Source: Anarhynchus alexandrinus (lineage: Eukaryota > Chordata > Aves > Charadriiformes > Charadriidae). From it: a stretch of DNA of 64,000 nucleotides. This document shows, in pieces, positions 38,001 through 50,130 of the stretch. The stretch's first letter is position 1. Each line of letters starts with the position of its first letter. The position numbers were made by a program, and so were the translations under genes. The notes under the pieces were generated by a model. The model was not told the origin of the DNA, did not search any database, and was given only the letters and a program-made list of their open reading frames with translations. The stretch covers positions 5,311,914-5,375,913 of the forward strand of contig VUYV01000003.1 of NCBI GenBank assembly GCA_008711295.1, in the 5' to 3' direction.

Positions 38001-40649
38001 ATACAGGGATTTATCATTTTGTGTAGGATACCAAGCTAGGTAGATCAATAGCTGGGTCTGGTGATTTATGTTTCATAGTCACAATTGCTGAAGTGGAAAC
38101 CAGGACAATTTTAGACTAAAACATGGCTTAGAAAACCAGTAACTTTCTAGGTATTTAAAGGAGTCATTGAAGATATGAACATGTTCTTTTGGGCTTTGTG
38201 TTATGAACAGTTAAATTGACTTCTGTAACCAAAGGCAGTAAAATAAGATGTTGCCAATTTAAAAATGAAGATGTAAAAAGTAATGACTTAGCATTTATTT
38301 ATTTTTTTTAACTGTAGTTGATATAAAATGCTAACTTCTTTGGCAAAATAACTTATGTCATAATGACTTTATTTTTTAATCTATTAAATTTTAGTTAATC
38401 TGTTAAATTTTAAATCTACTATCTCCTCTACTGCTTCTTCCCTAAAAACTCATTCTATGCCAGAAGAAGAAGCCTCTATATTCTTTAAAATAAGCATATA
38501 GTTTGGCAATTCAATAGGTGCACTGATTCATATAGTCAAAACCATAAGCCATTACAGCAAGCTTGAAATGGACAATTTAATGGACTGGGGTTTATGCAGT
38601 TTCTAATGAAAGTTGACCCCTTTGATTAATCAGAATTCATAGTAATGCAGCACTGTCTAAGTGTTGCATAAAATTCTTTACCTGAAGCTGGCAAATAGAC
38701 TGTGCTTAAAAGAGGAGGGGGGAGGAAAGCAATAAAAGAGACCTCATAATAATAAAAAAGCCCTCATAAAAGTCCATCATATGCATTTATTCAGGTTAGT
38801 TATGTGATACAATTCAATATGCTCTAGAGAAGAAACTGTTTCTAAAAGAATAAGGAAATCCACAATTGCAAAGACGTGTGGTATTTTAATATAAGTGCTG
38901 CAAGTCATTAGTTCCTGGCTTATTAGATCCAATATAATTCTTCCACTTAGACTTCAACGAAACAGTTATTAGTTAAGCAAAGTGCCCTAACAGTATTTCA
39001 CATCCAAGGTGTAATTTCATGCCAAAGGTATAACTGGTGAGATACGAACATGAAGGATTCAATAATGATTTTTATTTTAACTACATTAAGTAATTTTTAA
39101 TTTTGATTGTCAAATATACTGAATGTTAAAAGAAGTCATGTTAACCTTGCATTTGTAGAAGCAGTGGCATAAATATTGCTAGAAAGAAGTATCAAAACAG
39201 TGAGGTAATCTTAAAAATGAGGAGGTTGACCCCAAAATCATAAGATGGAAAAAATAATGAAGCTGTGTTCCATTGAGGTAAAAGGAAATGTTACCAAAGA
39301 TCTGAATTTACACAAGATTGCTTAGAGGGCTGATCTTAATTCCTTTACTACTTATGTACCTTTATTTAACTCTGGATTTTATCAGATTAATATCTTTTAT
39401 CTAATCTCTAAACTATAAGAGTTGAGAATTTGATGATGTTTGTTCCTAAGGTTTCTGTTTTTGTTATTGTAACATAAAGTATAATTCTTTAAGAAAATGT
39501 AGGGGCAAAAATAACCTATTGGCAACCATTTTCTATTCTCAGATGAGAAAAGAAATGCAAATAAAGGAAGTTCTTTACTTTCTGATCATAGTAAGAAAGT
39601 CTGCGTTAAGAACCTTGTAATAATGCATGAGACAGATACCTGATTTTATACAGTCTTGGCTGATTTTACTTGTGAACAATGCCATTGGTACACTGGTTCA
39701 TATGTGATCTGCACTTCACAGTCTTTACTTAGCTGGATTTTCATTAACAGAAGTACCTTTTAAAAAAAAAAACAAAACACAATTATACCTCATTTCAAGA
39801 GTAAATGATCCATATTTGTAATGAACTTCATAAATGAAGACTATCACTGTGCCTATATGTAATAAGCGTATGTATACAAATAAATAGTCACTGACAACCT
39901 GAGTGCCCTGTAGCCATTTTTTAAATGTAACTGTTTTGAAATATCTAATTATTTGTATTTCAAGACTATAAAAAACTGTTAGAAAAAAAATTTCAGTGCA
40001 GTTTATTGCTATTACTTCTGAAATAATGCACCAAATTTACCCTTGTAATTACAGTCCTGAAAGAGTCCTGATTCCTCTTTAGTATTCTTTCTTTGGGATT
40101 TTGAGGTTCAGCTTGTATTTTATTGTTATTTTTTGGGGGGAGGAGGAGTGATACAAATAAAGAACTGGCTTCTGAGCTTTGGGGATTTACAAATTTTCTT
40201 ACAAGTAGCATGTACATTTTTTTGAGTTATTTTCTTAATGAATAAAAATGTTTCAAAATTATTTACATTTACTGGAAATAAATTTAAATTCTGAAAAATG
40301 CTGATTTAAGGCTGTGTCATAAGCTGTCAATATCCAGTGTAAATAGAATTTACAAATATTCTAGTCTCCTAATGAACTGCTATTGGAGGTAGGGGTCTAA
40401 TAAGCTTAATTCCTTTGACAGCAATTAGATTTGCAAAGGCTGTTAAGATCATGAGATCAATAAACTAAAATTATTAAACACTAGTGTTTAGAAGTGTCAC
40501 AATCAAATGCTTCCTCTTATATTTCAAATAATGCTCTTCACATCTGTGCCAAAGAAATCTCCACGGAATCATGGAATCACGGAATTTTCAGGGTTGGAAG
40601 CGGCCTCTAGAGATCATCTAGTCCAACTCCCCTGCTAAAGCAGGATTGC

Positions 40650-43242
40650 CTAGAGCACATTATTCAGGACTGCATCCAGGCGGGTCTTGAAAATCTCCAG
40701 AGAAGGGGACTCCACAACCTCCCTGGGCAGCCTGTTCCAGTGCTCTGTCACCCGAACCGTAAAGAAGTTTTTCTGTGTATTTGAACACAACTTCCTATGT
40801 TCCAACTTGAGCCCATTGCCCCTCGTCCTGTCACTGGGAACCACTGAAAAGAGTCTGGCTCCGTCCTCCTTCAACCCACCCTTTAGATACTTGTACACCA
40901 TAATAAGGTCTCCCCTCAGCCTTCTCTTCTCCAGGCTAAAGAGTCCCAGCTCTCTCAGCCTTTCCTCATAAGGGAGATGCTCCAATCCCCCAATCATCTT
41001 AGTTGCCCTTCGCTGGACTCTCTCCAGCAGTTCCCTGTCCCTCTTGAACTGGGGAGCCCAGAACTGGACACAGTACTCCAGCTGTGGCCTCACCAGTGCA
41101 GAGTAGAGGGGGAGAATGACCTCCCTCGGCCTACTGGCCATACTCTTCCCTATGCAGCCCAGGATTCCATTGGCCTTTTTGGTGACAAGGGCACATTGCT
41201 GGGTCATGGATAACTTACTATCTACCAGGACCCCCAGATCCTTCTCCTCAGAACTACTTCCCAGCAGGTCCACCCCTAACCTATACTGGTGCCCAGCATT
41301 CTTCNNNNNNNNNNNNNNNNNNNNNNNNNNNNNNNNNNNNNNNNNNNNNNNNNNNNNNNNNNNNNNNNNNNNNNNNNNNNNNNNNNNNNNNNNNNNNNNN
41401 NNNNNNNNNNNNNNNNNNNNNNNNNNNNNNNNNNNNNNNNNNNNNNNNNNNNNNNNNNNNNNNNNNNNNNNNNNNNNNNNNNNNNNNNNNNNNNNNNNNN
41501 NNNNNNNNNNNNNNNNNNNNNNNNNNNNNNNNNNNNNNNNNNNNNNNNNNNNNNNNNNNNNNNNNNNNNNNNNNNNNNNNNNNNNNNNNNNNNNNNNNNN
41601 NNNNNNNNNNNNNNNNNNNNNNNNNNNNNNNNNNNNNNNNNNNNNNNNNNNNNNNNNNNNNNNNNNNNNNNNNNNNNNNNNNNNNNNNNNNNNNNNNNNN
41701 NNNNNNNNNNNNNNNNNNNNNNNNNNNNNNNNNNNNNNNNNNNNNNNNNNNNNNNNNNNNNNNNNNNNNNNNNNNNNNNNNNNNNNNNNNNNNNNNNNNN
41801 NNNNNNNNNNNNNNNNNNNNNNNNNNNNNNNNNNNNNNNNNNNNNNNNNNNNNNNNNNNNNNNNNNNNNNNNNNNNNNNNNNNNNNNNNNNNNNNNNNNN
41901 NNNNNNNNNNNNNNNNNNNNNNNNNNNNNNNNNNNNNNNNNNNNNNNNNNNNNNNNNNNNNNNNNNNNNNNNNNNNNNNNNNNNNNNNNNNNNNNNNNNN
42001 NNNNNNNNNNNNNNNNNNNNNNNNNNNNNNNNNNNNNNNNNNNNNNNNNNNNNNNNNNNNNNNNNNNNNNNNNNNNNNNNNNNNNNNNNNNNNNNNNNNN
42101 NNNNNNNNNNNNNNNNNNNNNNNNNNNNNNNNNNNNNNNNNNNNNNNNNNNNNNNNNNNNNNNNNNNNNNNNNNNNNNNNNNNNNNNNNNNNNNNNNNNN
42201 NNNNNNNNNNNNNNNNNNNNNNNNNNNNNNNNNNNNNNNNNNNNNNNACTGCCTCCCAAGGGACACTCTCGACCATGCTCCTAAACAGGCTGAAGTCTGC
42301 CCTTCAGAAGTCCAAGGTGGCAGTTCTGCTGGCTCCCCACCTTGCTTCACCAAGAATTGAAAATTCTCCCATTTCGTGATCACTGTGCCCAAGACAACCT
42401 CCAACCTTTACATCCCCCACAAGACCTTCTCTGTTAACAAAGAGTAGGTCCAGTAGGGCACTTCCCCTAGTTGGTTCCTTCACCAGCTGTGTTAGGAAGT
42501 TGTCTTCCACACACTCCAGGAACCTCTGGGACTGTTCCCTCTCTGCTGCGTAGTATTTCCAGCAGACATCTGGGAAGTTGAAGTCACCCACGAGAACAAG
42601 GGCAAGTGAACGCGAGACCTCTGCAGCCGCTTATAGAATATTTCATCAGTTCCTACATCCTGATGGGGGGGGTCTATAACAAACTCCCAACATGATGTCT
42701 GCCTTATTGGCCTTCCCCTTGATTCTTATCCATACACACTCAACACTGTCATTCACACTGTTGAGTTCTAGACATTCAAAACTGCCCCTAACATAGAGGG
42801 CCACCCCACCACCTCTCATTCCTTGCCTATCCCTTCTGAAAAGTTGGTAGCCATTGATCACAGCACTCCACTCATGTGAGTCTTCCTACCATGTTTCTGT
42901 TATGGCAACTATATCATAGCTTCCTTGCTGTACAATGGCCTCCAGCTCCTCCTGTTTATTCCCCATGCTGCGTGCATTAGTGTAGATGCACTTCAGCTGG
43001 GCTAATTGTCCTGCCACTTTCTTGGGGGGGCAAGCCCTAATTTCCATCTGATCATGCTCAGGCACTTCTGTAGTTAGCAAATTATCACTACCCCTCATGT
43101 CTTTGCTGCCACACAAATCACCATCCCCCACCATCACTGAGACAGACTGCAAGACATTGCTAACACTTTTACCCAGAAGCACTGGCATGCTGCTCCCAGG
43201 CACCACTTTTTTAATCCTGGTTTCATCCCCATGCCCCTTCAA
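40650..43242 (-). pseudogene. CR1 ORF2 (endonuclease + reverse transcriptase), broken, partly in gap
   Basis: ORF2 supplies target-site nicking and reverse transcription. The frame opens right at the ORF1 stop, so the two ORFs abut or slightly overlap; the true start codon is unclear. The endonuclease shows YTNARSMGNK and ITETW (about 42886-42980), GVALYVRG, CYRPP, then GDFNFPD (from 42588) and the GHSDHEMG catalytic block (about 42370-42390), all typical of APE-type LINE nucleases. Damage: TAG after ETW (42886-42888), a frameshift at a run of eight G's on the plus strand (42665-42672), a second shift near 42620-42630, and TGA at 42304-42306. Reverse-transcriptase blocks are lost in N's (41305-42247). 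Beyond the gap, [20 protein letters not shown] through [18 protein letters not shown] to a TAA near 40650 is uninterrupted. Confidence 0.88.
41305..42247. other. assembly gap (943 N)
   Basis: Unbroken N's inside the large CR1, covering the region between the end of the endonuclease and the late part of the reverse transcriptase. Open frames running through it are meaningless. Confidence 1.
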
Positions 43243-43244
43243 AC

Positions 43245-44321
43245 CTAGTTTAAAGCCCTATGAATGAGCCCTGCTAATTCTTGTCCCAGGATCTTTCTTC
43301 CCCTTTGGGTTAGGCTTTCCCCACCTGTTGCCAGCATGTCTGGTTTCCTGTAGATCAGCCCATGATCAAAGAAGCCAAAGTTCTGCCGGATGCACCAGTC
43401 TCAGAGCCAGGAGTTAATTTGCTGGCTCCTCCTGTTTACCTCCTCATCAATCCCTGCAAATGGTGGGATAGAGGAGAACACTATTTGTGCTCCTGATCCC
43501 TTAACCAGCCGTCCCAGGGCCCTAAAGTAATTCTTCATTGCCCTTAGACTTCTGGTAGCTACCTCATCACCACCTACCTGAAATATCAGTAGTGGGTAGT
43601 AATCTGGTGTCTGAACCGGGGAAGGGAGTTTTCTCTGTATATCCTTAATTCTGGCCCCAGGGAAGCAGCTGACTTCCCTGTGGGATGGGTCTGGTCTGCA
43701 AATAGTGCCCTCTGTTCCCCTCAGAAGGAAGTCGCCTACTACAATTACCTTTCTTTCTTTCTTGATTGAGGAAGTCCTAAGGCGTGGGGGTGAGTGACTA
43801 GCCCTGGGTGACTCACTGGATGGATTATCCTCTCCATCCTCAATCGCCTGATCCTCGATTTCCAAAGCCCCATACTTATTATGCAAGGGCAATTGGGATG
43901 GTGAGGGGGGCTGTGAGGGGTTTCGCTTGCCTCTCTGAGGAGGGATCTGACTCCACTCCTCCTTGTCTCTTAAGTCCCCTCCTTCTGCCTGGTGACAGGA
44001 GGGAAGGGGATCATCCACTTCTGGTAGAGCCTCTTCCTGCTGTCTTTGCCTCAGGGTATGGCTCTACCAATCTATTTCATTTTCACAGTCTCTAATACTT
44101 CTTAACCTTTCTACCTCTTCCCTCAGTTCAACCACCTGCTTGAGCAGATCATTTACTTGATCACACCGTATGCAGGCGGTGTCTCTGGCTCCCTGTGAGA
44201 CCAGTGCCAGGCTCAGGCATTCATTGCAGCCTGAGACCTGCACAACCACATGCCTGAGCGGGAGCTCAGTCTGAGTTCCCACGTTCTTTCTTGCAGCAGC
44301 TTTTGACCGTTTTGCGGCCAT
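43245..44321 (-). pseudogene. CR1 ORF1 (zinc finger-like, coiled coil, SGNH esterase-like), inactivated
   Basis: CR1 ORF1 encodes the RNA-binding/accessory protein. From the ATG at 44321 the frame runs 358 codons to TAG at 43245-43247, with two in-frame interruptions: TAG at 44064-44066 (after DCENEIDW) and TGA at 43401-43403 (after QINSWL). Order: basic N-terminus with VGTQTE; two CxxC pairs (about residues 32-35 and 50-53) like a zinc finger; a leucine-rich coiled coil (about 54-78); an acidic/proline linker; then an SGNH-hydrolase-like domain starting KVIVVGDFLLRGTEG. The nucleophile position after Gly-Asp is Phe (TTC, 43728-43730) where such esterases have Ser. Block III reads VGGDE instead of the usual GxND. 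The FFDHG segment past the second stop matches the expected Asp-His block. Confidence 0.85.
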
Positions 44322-44713
44322 TTTCTTCCCTTGTGCAGGGAGGTGATGAATCTCTGCTGTCAGCTTCCCGCACATCCTGAGCCCGTGCCCCTGCATGCCC
44401 TGTTTGCCCTCTCCAACTGTGGTGCTGCAGTGACGCCCTGGGTGACGCCCACTGGCTGCCTGCGTGCTGGGTGCGCAGCGGCCGACCGCTGCGCTCCGGG
44501 ACTGCCCATTTAGAACTGCCGTGTGGTGTTGTCTCTGCCCCTCCCGCCTCAGCAGCCCACTCCCAAGCTGCCGGTTCTGGCACGAGCTAGCCGCTTTTCC
44601 CGGCTTCGAAAGCTCCCCAAAAAGAGCCCTTTGCAGGCCTTATCCGCCGTGATCCCCTTGCCCAGTGCGGCCTTACCTGCACTGGAGCTGGTCTCCTCGG
44701 TAACTGAGGAGAC
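44322..44713 (-). promoter_or_regulatory. CR1 5'UTR / internal promoter region
   Basis: GC- and CpG-rich leader of the element, where CR1-type LINEs carry their own promoter. It has a perfect 9-bp inverted repeat with a 4-base loop (arms 44473-44481 and 44486-44494), an 8-bp inverted repeat at the very 5' edge (44691-44698 and 44706-44713), and a direct repeat of GTGACGCCC at 44430-44438 and 44442-44450 containing TGACG half-sites. The promoter role is inferred from position and composition; no start site is visible. The ORF1 ATG context on the minus strand (GAAAATGG) has A at -3 and G at +4, a good initiation context. Confidence 0.5.
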
Positions 44714-46877
44714 AAATCATGCTTTCTGGTTAATTTAATCTTTCCAGTGATTTCTAAAGGGGAAAAAAATGCAAGGACAAATTCTCCTCTCATTTACCCC
44801 ACTGGAAATGAAACATCTCTGTTCATTTAATGGAGTTCACTGAATGCAACTTTGTGTGAGTAAAGACAGATTTGGACCTCTTTGCCTTTCTGTAATTCAG
44901 AAACTATGATTAGTCAGGTAAGAAAGCTGTTGGGTAGGAAAACAGTCTCTGTTAGTTTGTGTAGAAACTGCAGAGAGTTTCAATAGCACCATATAGTTCC
45001 TGGAGGCTTATAATTGGCAAGCGACTTACAGTAATTGCTGGTTGCCTCCTCCTGTCTTCTGTTTCATAAACCTACTCATAATAAGTGGCTGTATAGGCAA
45101 AAGACAAATACATGAGTGTAGCAGGGATTTTACTTTAGCATCGCTATTTTATGTTAGTTTGCTTCAATGTCTTTTCATGAAGGAAAGTTTCCATTTTAAT
45201 TTTTAATTTTGTTTTAATATATTTTTATTCCTATAAGTAGCATGTTTAGCAGGTGAATGTTTTATAACCTCTTTAAAACACTTTTAGAATACACTCCTAG
45301 AACACAAAACCTGGCAAATGACACATCTCTAGGAAAAGGACTCTCCAACAAATGGATTGATTCTCTGGGCTCCAGCCTCCTTATTTCCCAACCATATCAA
45401 TCCAGTATTTGTTAGCTCTTCCACTTTGAGGGCCTGATTAAGATGACTCTGGAACAGTCTTTAGTACAAAATTGGATGTAATTACTGAGGGGGAAAATAC
45501 CTCAAAACAACTCACAACACATTATCAAGGAAAAAAGTTAGCACAGCCAGACATCTTGCTACATATTTCCTTACCTCAGCATAATTTCACTCTCTCTGGC
45601 TCTATCAATCTCTACCTAGAAGTAGAGAAAAACAGTCTATTTGTTCTTATCCATGAGTCTTTTGTAGGTTCGGTACCAGCATTAGCCGACCATCGCTCCA
45701 GGCATCCTTCCACTAACTAGTTGGAGGAAGCTAGAGATATACCAAACCAGAAACATTACCATTGTTTCCTAGGGAATCTAGTCAGCATTTATTTAATTTG
45801 ACATTGTATTAGTCATTAACAGTTTCCTTCCACTTAACTCCTGGCAGCAATGCAGGGTAAAATACTAAGGAATGCAGAGGCAGGTGACTAAAATATACAC
45901 ATATGTACATGTTTGAGACACACATTCAAATGTATTTTCCATTATCCACAGCAAACAATGAAAGCACTTTTTTCCCCGAAATAGGTATTTGTGGTGCCAT
46001 TTTATGAACAGTTGGTGAGATAAAGCAATCAGTGCATGAACCAGAAACGAGAGTAATAATACCGTGACAGAACTTGCATTTTAAGGAAAAGAATATGTTT
46101 TCTCAAATCTGCAAGGCAAAATAGACCCTCATGCTCTCACTTAAGCAATGCAAAGTGAAGGGGAACAAAGCACATTCTTACAAGAAAATAGTTCAATACT
46201 AACCTAGTTTGCTGCTTTGTTAATTTAAGTATGCCAATTCATCTCTCTCTGCCTCACTTTACTTATATTTATATTGAGATGATGAACTACTGAATCTGTT
46301 CAGACTAGTATGAAATAATGATATAGATTATTTTTTCAGGAAAGCCTTTTCTTTCCTGAACTTTCTTTATATAAGAAAGAATTGCTAGCGCAGTGAAACA
46401 AAAAGGATTAAATTCTGCCACTGTATGAATGTAATAAGAATTCTATAATTAAGACCAGTTGGTCCAAAAATCTGAGCACTGTGGACAAATTCTCAGATGG
46501 AAAATGCACTCTGGAATACAGACTTTTTAAAAATGTGAATCAATATCATTAGTCAATACAGCAGCAAAACATGCTTAGAGAATTATGTAGAAGCTGCCAA
46601 TCCAAAACACGTGAACTTTTGGTGCAAAGTGAAAGAAGTCAATATACAGACTGAGTTCCTATGTTGGCTCTCAAGAAGCTACACTGTTTCCTTGCACTTT
46701 GTTCATGAGCTCAAGAAGTCATCAATTCTATTCCTCAGCTCTGACACACAAAGGAGTTTGAAATTTTCCAGAATGTGAAGTTTGCTGTGGGCTAAATTTT
46801 GGTCTCGGACACAAGTTTAAATCCTAAATAGCAGCACAAAAATCAAGACAAGTATTGCTAGAACTGGAAATCTGAGC
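44714..46877. other. unique AT-rich DNA, no gene recognised
   Basis: Spacer between two CR1 copies. A plus-strand frame at 45472-45720 (82 codons) has no recognisable features. No repeat family seen. Confidence 0.5.
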
Positions 46878-48028
46878 ACCTGGACTTGTGCAAAGCATTT
46901 GACACTGTCCCACATGGCATCCTTGCCTCTAAATCGGAGAGACATGGATTTGACCGATAGACCACTCAGTGGATAAGGAATTTGCTGGATGGCCACACTC
47001 AAAGAGTTGCTGTCAACGGCTCAATGTCCAAGTGGAGATCGGAGATGAATGGCTTTCATCAGGGCTCGGTATTGGGACCAGTGCTGTTTAACATCTTTGT
47101 TGGTGACGTAGATGTTAAGTGCACCCTCAACAAGTTTGCCAATGAGATCACGCTGTGTGGAGCGATCGACACTCTGGAGGGAAGGGATGCCATCCAGAGG
47201 GACCTGGACAAGCTTGAGAGGTGGGCCTGTATGAACCTCATGAAGTTCAACAAGGCTGAGTGCAAGGCCCTGCACCTGGGTCAGGGCAATCCCATACACA
47301 AATACAGGCTGGGCAGAAAATGGATTGAGAGCAGCCCTGAGGAGAAGGACTTGGAGGTGTTAGTTAATGAAAATCTCAACATGAGTCAGCAATGTGCACT
47401 TGCAGCCCAGAAAGCCAACTGTGTCCTGGGCTGCATCAAAAGAAGCGTGGCCAGCAGGTCAAGGGAGGTGATTCTGCTTCTCTGCTCCTCCCTCATAAGA
47501 CTCCACCTGGACTACTGCATCCATCTCTGGAGTCCCCAATATAAGAAGGAAATGGAACTGTTGGAGCGAGTCCAGAGGAGGTCCACAAAGATGATTAGAG
47601 GGTTGGATCCCCTCTCCTATGAAGACAGGCTGAGACAGTTGGGGTTATTCAGCCTGGAGAAGAGAAGGCTCCATGGAGACCTTATAGAGGCCTTCCAGTA
47701 CCTAAAGAGGGCCTACAGGAAAGATGGGAAGGGACTCTTTATCAGAGAGTGTAGTGTTCAGATGAGGAGTAACAGTTTTAAACTGGAAGAAGGTGGATTT
47801 AGATTAGATATTAGGAAGAAATTCTTTACTATCACGGTCTTGAGACACAGGAGGAGGTTGCCCTGAGCAGTTGTGGATGCCCCATCCCTGGAAGTGTTCA
47901 AAGTCAGGTTGGATGGGGATTTGAGTAATCTGGTCTAGTGGAAGTTGTCTCTGCCCACGGCATGGGGGGTTGGAATCAGATGATCTTTAATGTCCCTTCC
48001 AACCCAAACCATTCTATGATTCTATGAA
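46878..48028 (+). mobile_element. CR1 LINE, 5'-truncated copy
   Basis: About 1.15 kb of CR1 on the plus strand, from the middle of the reverse transcriptase ([11 protein letters not shown]) to the 3' tail, which is ATTCTATG repeated twice (48011-48028). The 3'UTR has the characteristic TGGAATCAGATGATCTTTAA and CCTTCCAACCCAAACC. The left edge is an abrupt join to unique DNA. Shared wording with the copy at 53475-54567 (NGSMSKW; YRLG..W.ESSPE.KDL; FKLEEG.FRL) places the two in one subfamily, in opposite orientation. Confidence 0.95.
46879..47938 (+). pseudogene. CR1 ORF2 reverse-transcriptase fragment
   Basis: C-terminal two-fifths of ORF2. The frame 46982-47866 is open for 294 codons and then continues in the same frame past TGA (47864-47866) as [15 protein letters not shown] to TAG at 47936-47938, so that TGA is a premature stop in the normal [14 protein letters not shown] block. 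An earlier stop follows RHGFDR. The catalytic FADD box of CR1 reverse transcriptase is changed to FANE (in NKFANEITL), removing both aspartates. A few residues are missing before VKCTL. Non-functional. Confidence 0.9.
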
Positions 48029-50130
48029 ATTGTGAGATCTTGTCACCAGGTAAGATTTCCATTCAGATCCTTCATTATTGTTACGCCACACTTTATTCTA
48101 GTTTTGTTGACATAAATTCTTACATTAATATCTCTTTTCCTTGCTCAATTTGTTATACTCTGTCTTTGTGTGAGGTCTGGTTTTTTTCATATATTCGCTT
48201 GTCTGTTTTTGATTTGGATTGCCAGAGACACTTATAGAAAAGGACTGTGGGGACCCTTATAAAGCATCCCTTTTCTAACACATCCATCTCAAAAATGACT
48301 GAGGTATCTAGCAGAATACTCACTAGTATGAAATAAATGGATACACTATGAGTGAAATAACTGTTGTACATTCTCTGTCAGCTCATCACATCAAGCTGTT
48401 CTTTGTATCTAAAATGATGAGCGCCTGGTGTTTTTTAAGTATACATCTATCAGTATAAATTTATTTTACAAAAATCTATCATGAGAATATAATTAGATCT
48501 AAATTTATTATGCAACAGGGATTTTTTTCTTCATGAGGTGGGTGCAGGGGAAATTCTCAGAAAGTGTGTTGTGTAATATCTCAATTGTAACTGAAATTCT
48601 TATGAAGACACTTAAAGAAAGCATACTGGTTCTGCTATGCTATTATTTAAAGGGAAAAAAATCACTGGTGTTCTTCAAGGACTAGATTATGTTTCATGTA
48701 TTATGCCTGTTGTTTAATTATTTTATTTAATGAGGGTTTTTTTTCTTACTCTGTAGTCTAAAATATCTTCTGCTTAAAATCAATTTTAAATATTTTTATT
48801 AAATTAAAATAAGTTTCTGAGTCAATCTCAAAGGAATGAGATTGTCAAACACCACACCTAGTGTTGAAGATGTGAGATTAGCAATTTTTAAGAAAATGTC
48901 AGCTAAAAACTGCCCCTAGTTTTGTATTCATCTGATGTACAGAAATTTCTTAACTCTCATATTTCTTCCAAAAAACTTGGAACCTCTCAGGTTTGCAGAA
49001 AAATGCTGAAAACTGATCTCTCAAAATGCTGAAAATTTTGAACAAAAAAGAACTTATAACAGACCTTTTTTAAATTCCAAGTTGCTTTTTTTTTTTTTCT
49101 CTTTGATTTGATGAGTTAAACTCCTTCATGGTGAGTGTGTGCTACCATCATCATGTTTAATGATGAGCAGAAAAGGAAAACATAATATTGAATTATGATC
49201 TGATGTGTTACAGGGGCCTTTTTGTGTGTCCTATTCTGCATTTTGTGTGAATTTAGTCAAATGAGGGTGGGTTTTTTTTCGTGGTGGTGATAGTGGTGGT
49301 GGCTTTTTTTAAGCATTGTATTCCAAGTAACTAAAGTTGAGGCATACTTTTAAATTTCTCTTCAGAACAGTGAAGGAGCATGCCACTAATTCTTTGTGAT
49401 TTGCATGGAAATTATGCATTGATAGAGCATACATCTCCCATTAATAGAATCCACACTTACATTAGCTGACTTTGGCCTCTTGAAGAATCTGNTCTTTCAA
49501 CATGCTTTCTGGAAATAGAGGTTTTTTGGTTTGACCATTTGGGAAAGGTTCAAAAAGAGGGAAGAGAGGAGAGGAGAGGAGAGGAGAGGAGAGGAGAAAT
49601 AAAGATACTAAAATCAATGGCAAAGTCCTCATGCTTTAGGGAGACGTTGTTCACAGAATATTAATATGTAAACTTTATTAAATGAGGATTTCTAAGTACT
49701 TAATAGTATTGTACCTCAAACTGAATAAATTGCTTGAGTTCAGATTAAAAGCAATATAGGCTTGTACATGGAGCTAATAGATCATTTTGCACAACATTAA
49801 ACCTCTTAAAACTTGCAAGAATATTTAATGTTATGGCACTTTTAAACAACTTCAGCCTAAACAATTTATTAATCTGTGTTCTTCACTAGCTAATTACTCT
49901 AAATGTATTTTTGAAATATTTATGTAGATTTAAAAAAAAAAAATCTACAGAGTATCCCAAACCCTGTGGATATTGATATGAGGGAAATGACTCCAAACTT
50001 ATGGCAACCATTTTCTTTTAAAAACCTGCAACTTGCACATAAAAGTTTTTCTAATGAAGGGCAAATAAATCCTACCTGTGTGCATTGCTATTTATACTGT
50101 TGGTTGTTTATCATCTTGTATTATCCTTAA
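48029..50130. other. unique AT-rich DNA with a pentamer repeat
   Basis: No gene or dispersed repeat seen. Contains homopolymer T runs (about 49087-49099), an isolated N (49492) and the GAGAG pentamer array listed separately. Confidence 0.5.
49564..49597 (+). repeat. (GAGAG)n pentanucleotide microsatellite
   Basis: Six to seven perfect copies of a GAGAG/GAGGA 5-mer, followed by AAATAAAG. Confidence 0.85.

Larger units (their letters stand above)
32229..40562. other. unique AT-rich DNA; one possible conserved element
   Basis: More than 8 kb without a recognised gene or repeat family. Simple sequence includes an ACA/GCA tract (34839-34860) and (AG)7 (35023-35036). The block at about 38500-38710 resembles conserved non-coding sequence. 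Open frames such as 34761-35024 and 35559-35801 look fortuitous. Confidence 0.45.
40563..44713 (-). mobile_element. near-full-length CR1 LINE with assembly gap
   Basis: The only CR1 here that keeps all parts, read on the minus strand. It has a GC-rich 5'UTR (44713 to about 44322), ORF1 (44321-43245), ORF2 (about 43242-40650), a short 3'UTR and a decayed octamer tail (about 40563-40582). Its span of about 4.15 kb is close to the roughly 4.5 kb usual for complete CR1. An N run (41305-42247) hides most of the reverse transcriptase. ORF1 has two stops; ORF2 has at least two stops and two frameshifts, so it is dead. The C-terminal part of ORF2 is open and well preserved. The 5' edge is set by the change from GC-rich to AT-rich DNA just past an 8-bp-stem hairpin (44691-44713). 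The 3'UTR start GGGTTGGAAGCGGCCTCTAG differs from the copies at 46878 and 53475, so this is a different subfamily. Confidence 0.95.

Noticed and set aside
38085..38108. GAAACCAGGACA resembling the edge of an LTR
   Set aside because: No matching other end, no target duplication and no LTR body nearby; a 12-base match is not enough.
41116..42404. Very long open frames on both strands across the N run
   Set aside because: Their length comes only from N's translated as X. The sole real coding content is the CR1 ORF2 ends on the minus strand.
43808..44738. Plus-strand open frames over the CR1 (43808-44095, 44331-44513, 44464-44652, 44523-44738)
   Set aside because: They are shadows of the GC-rich 5'UTR and ORF1 of the minus-strand CR1; no domain or homologous wording.
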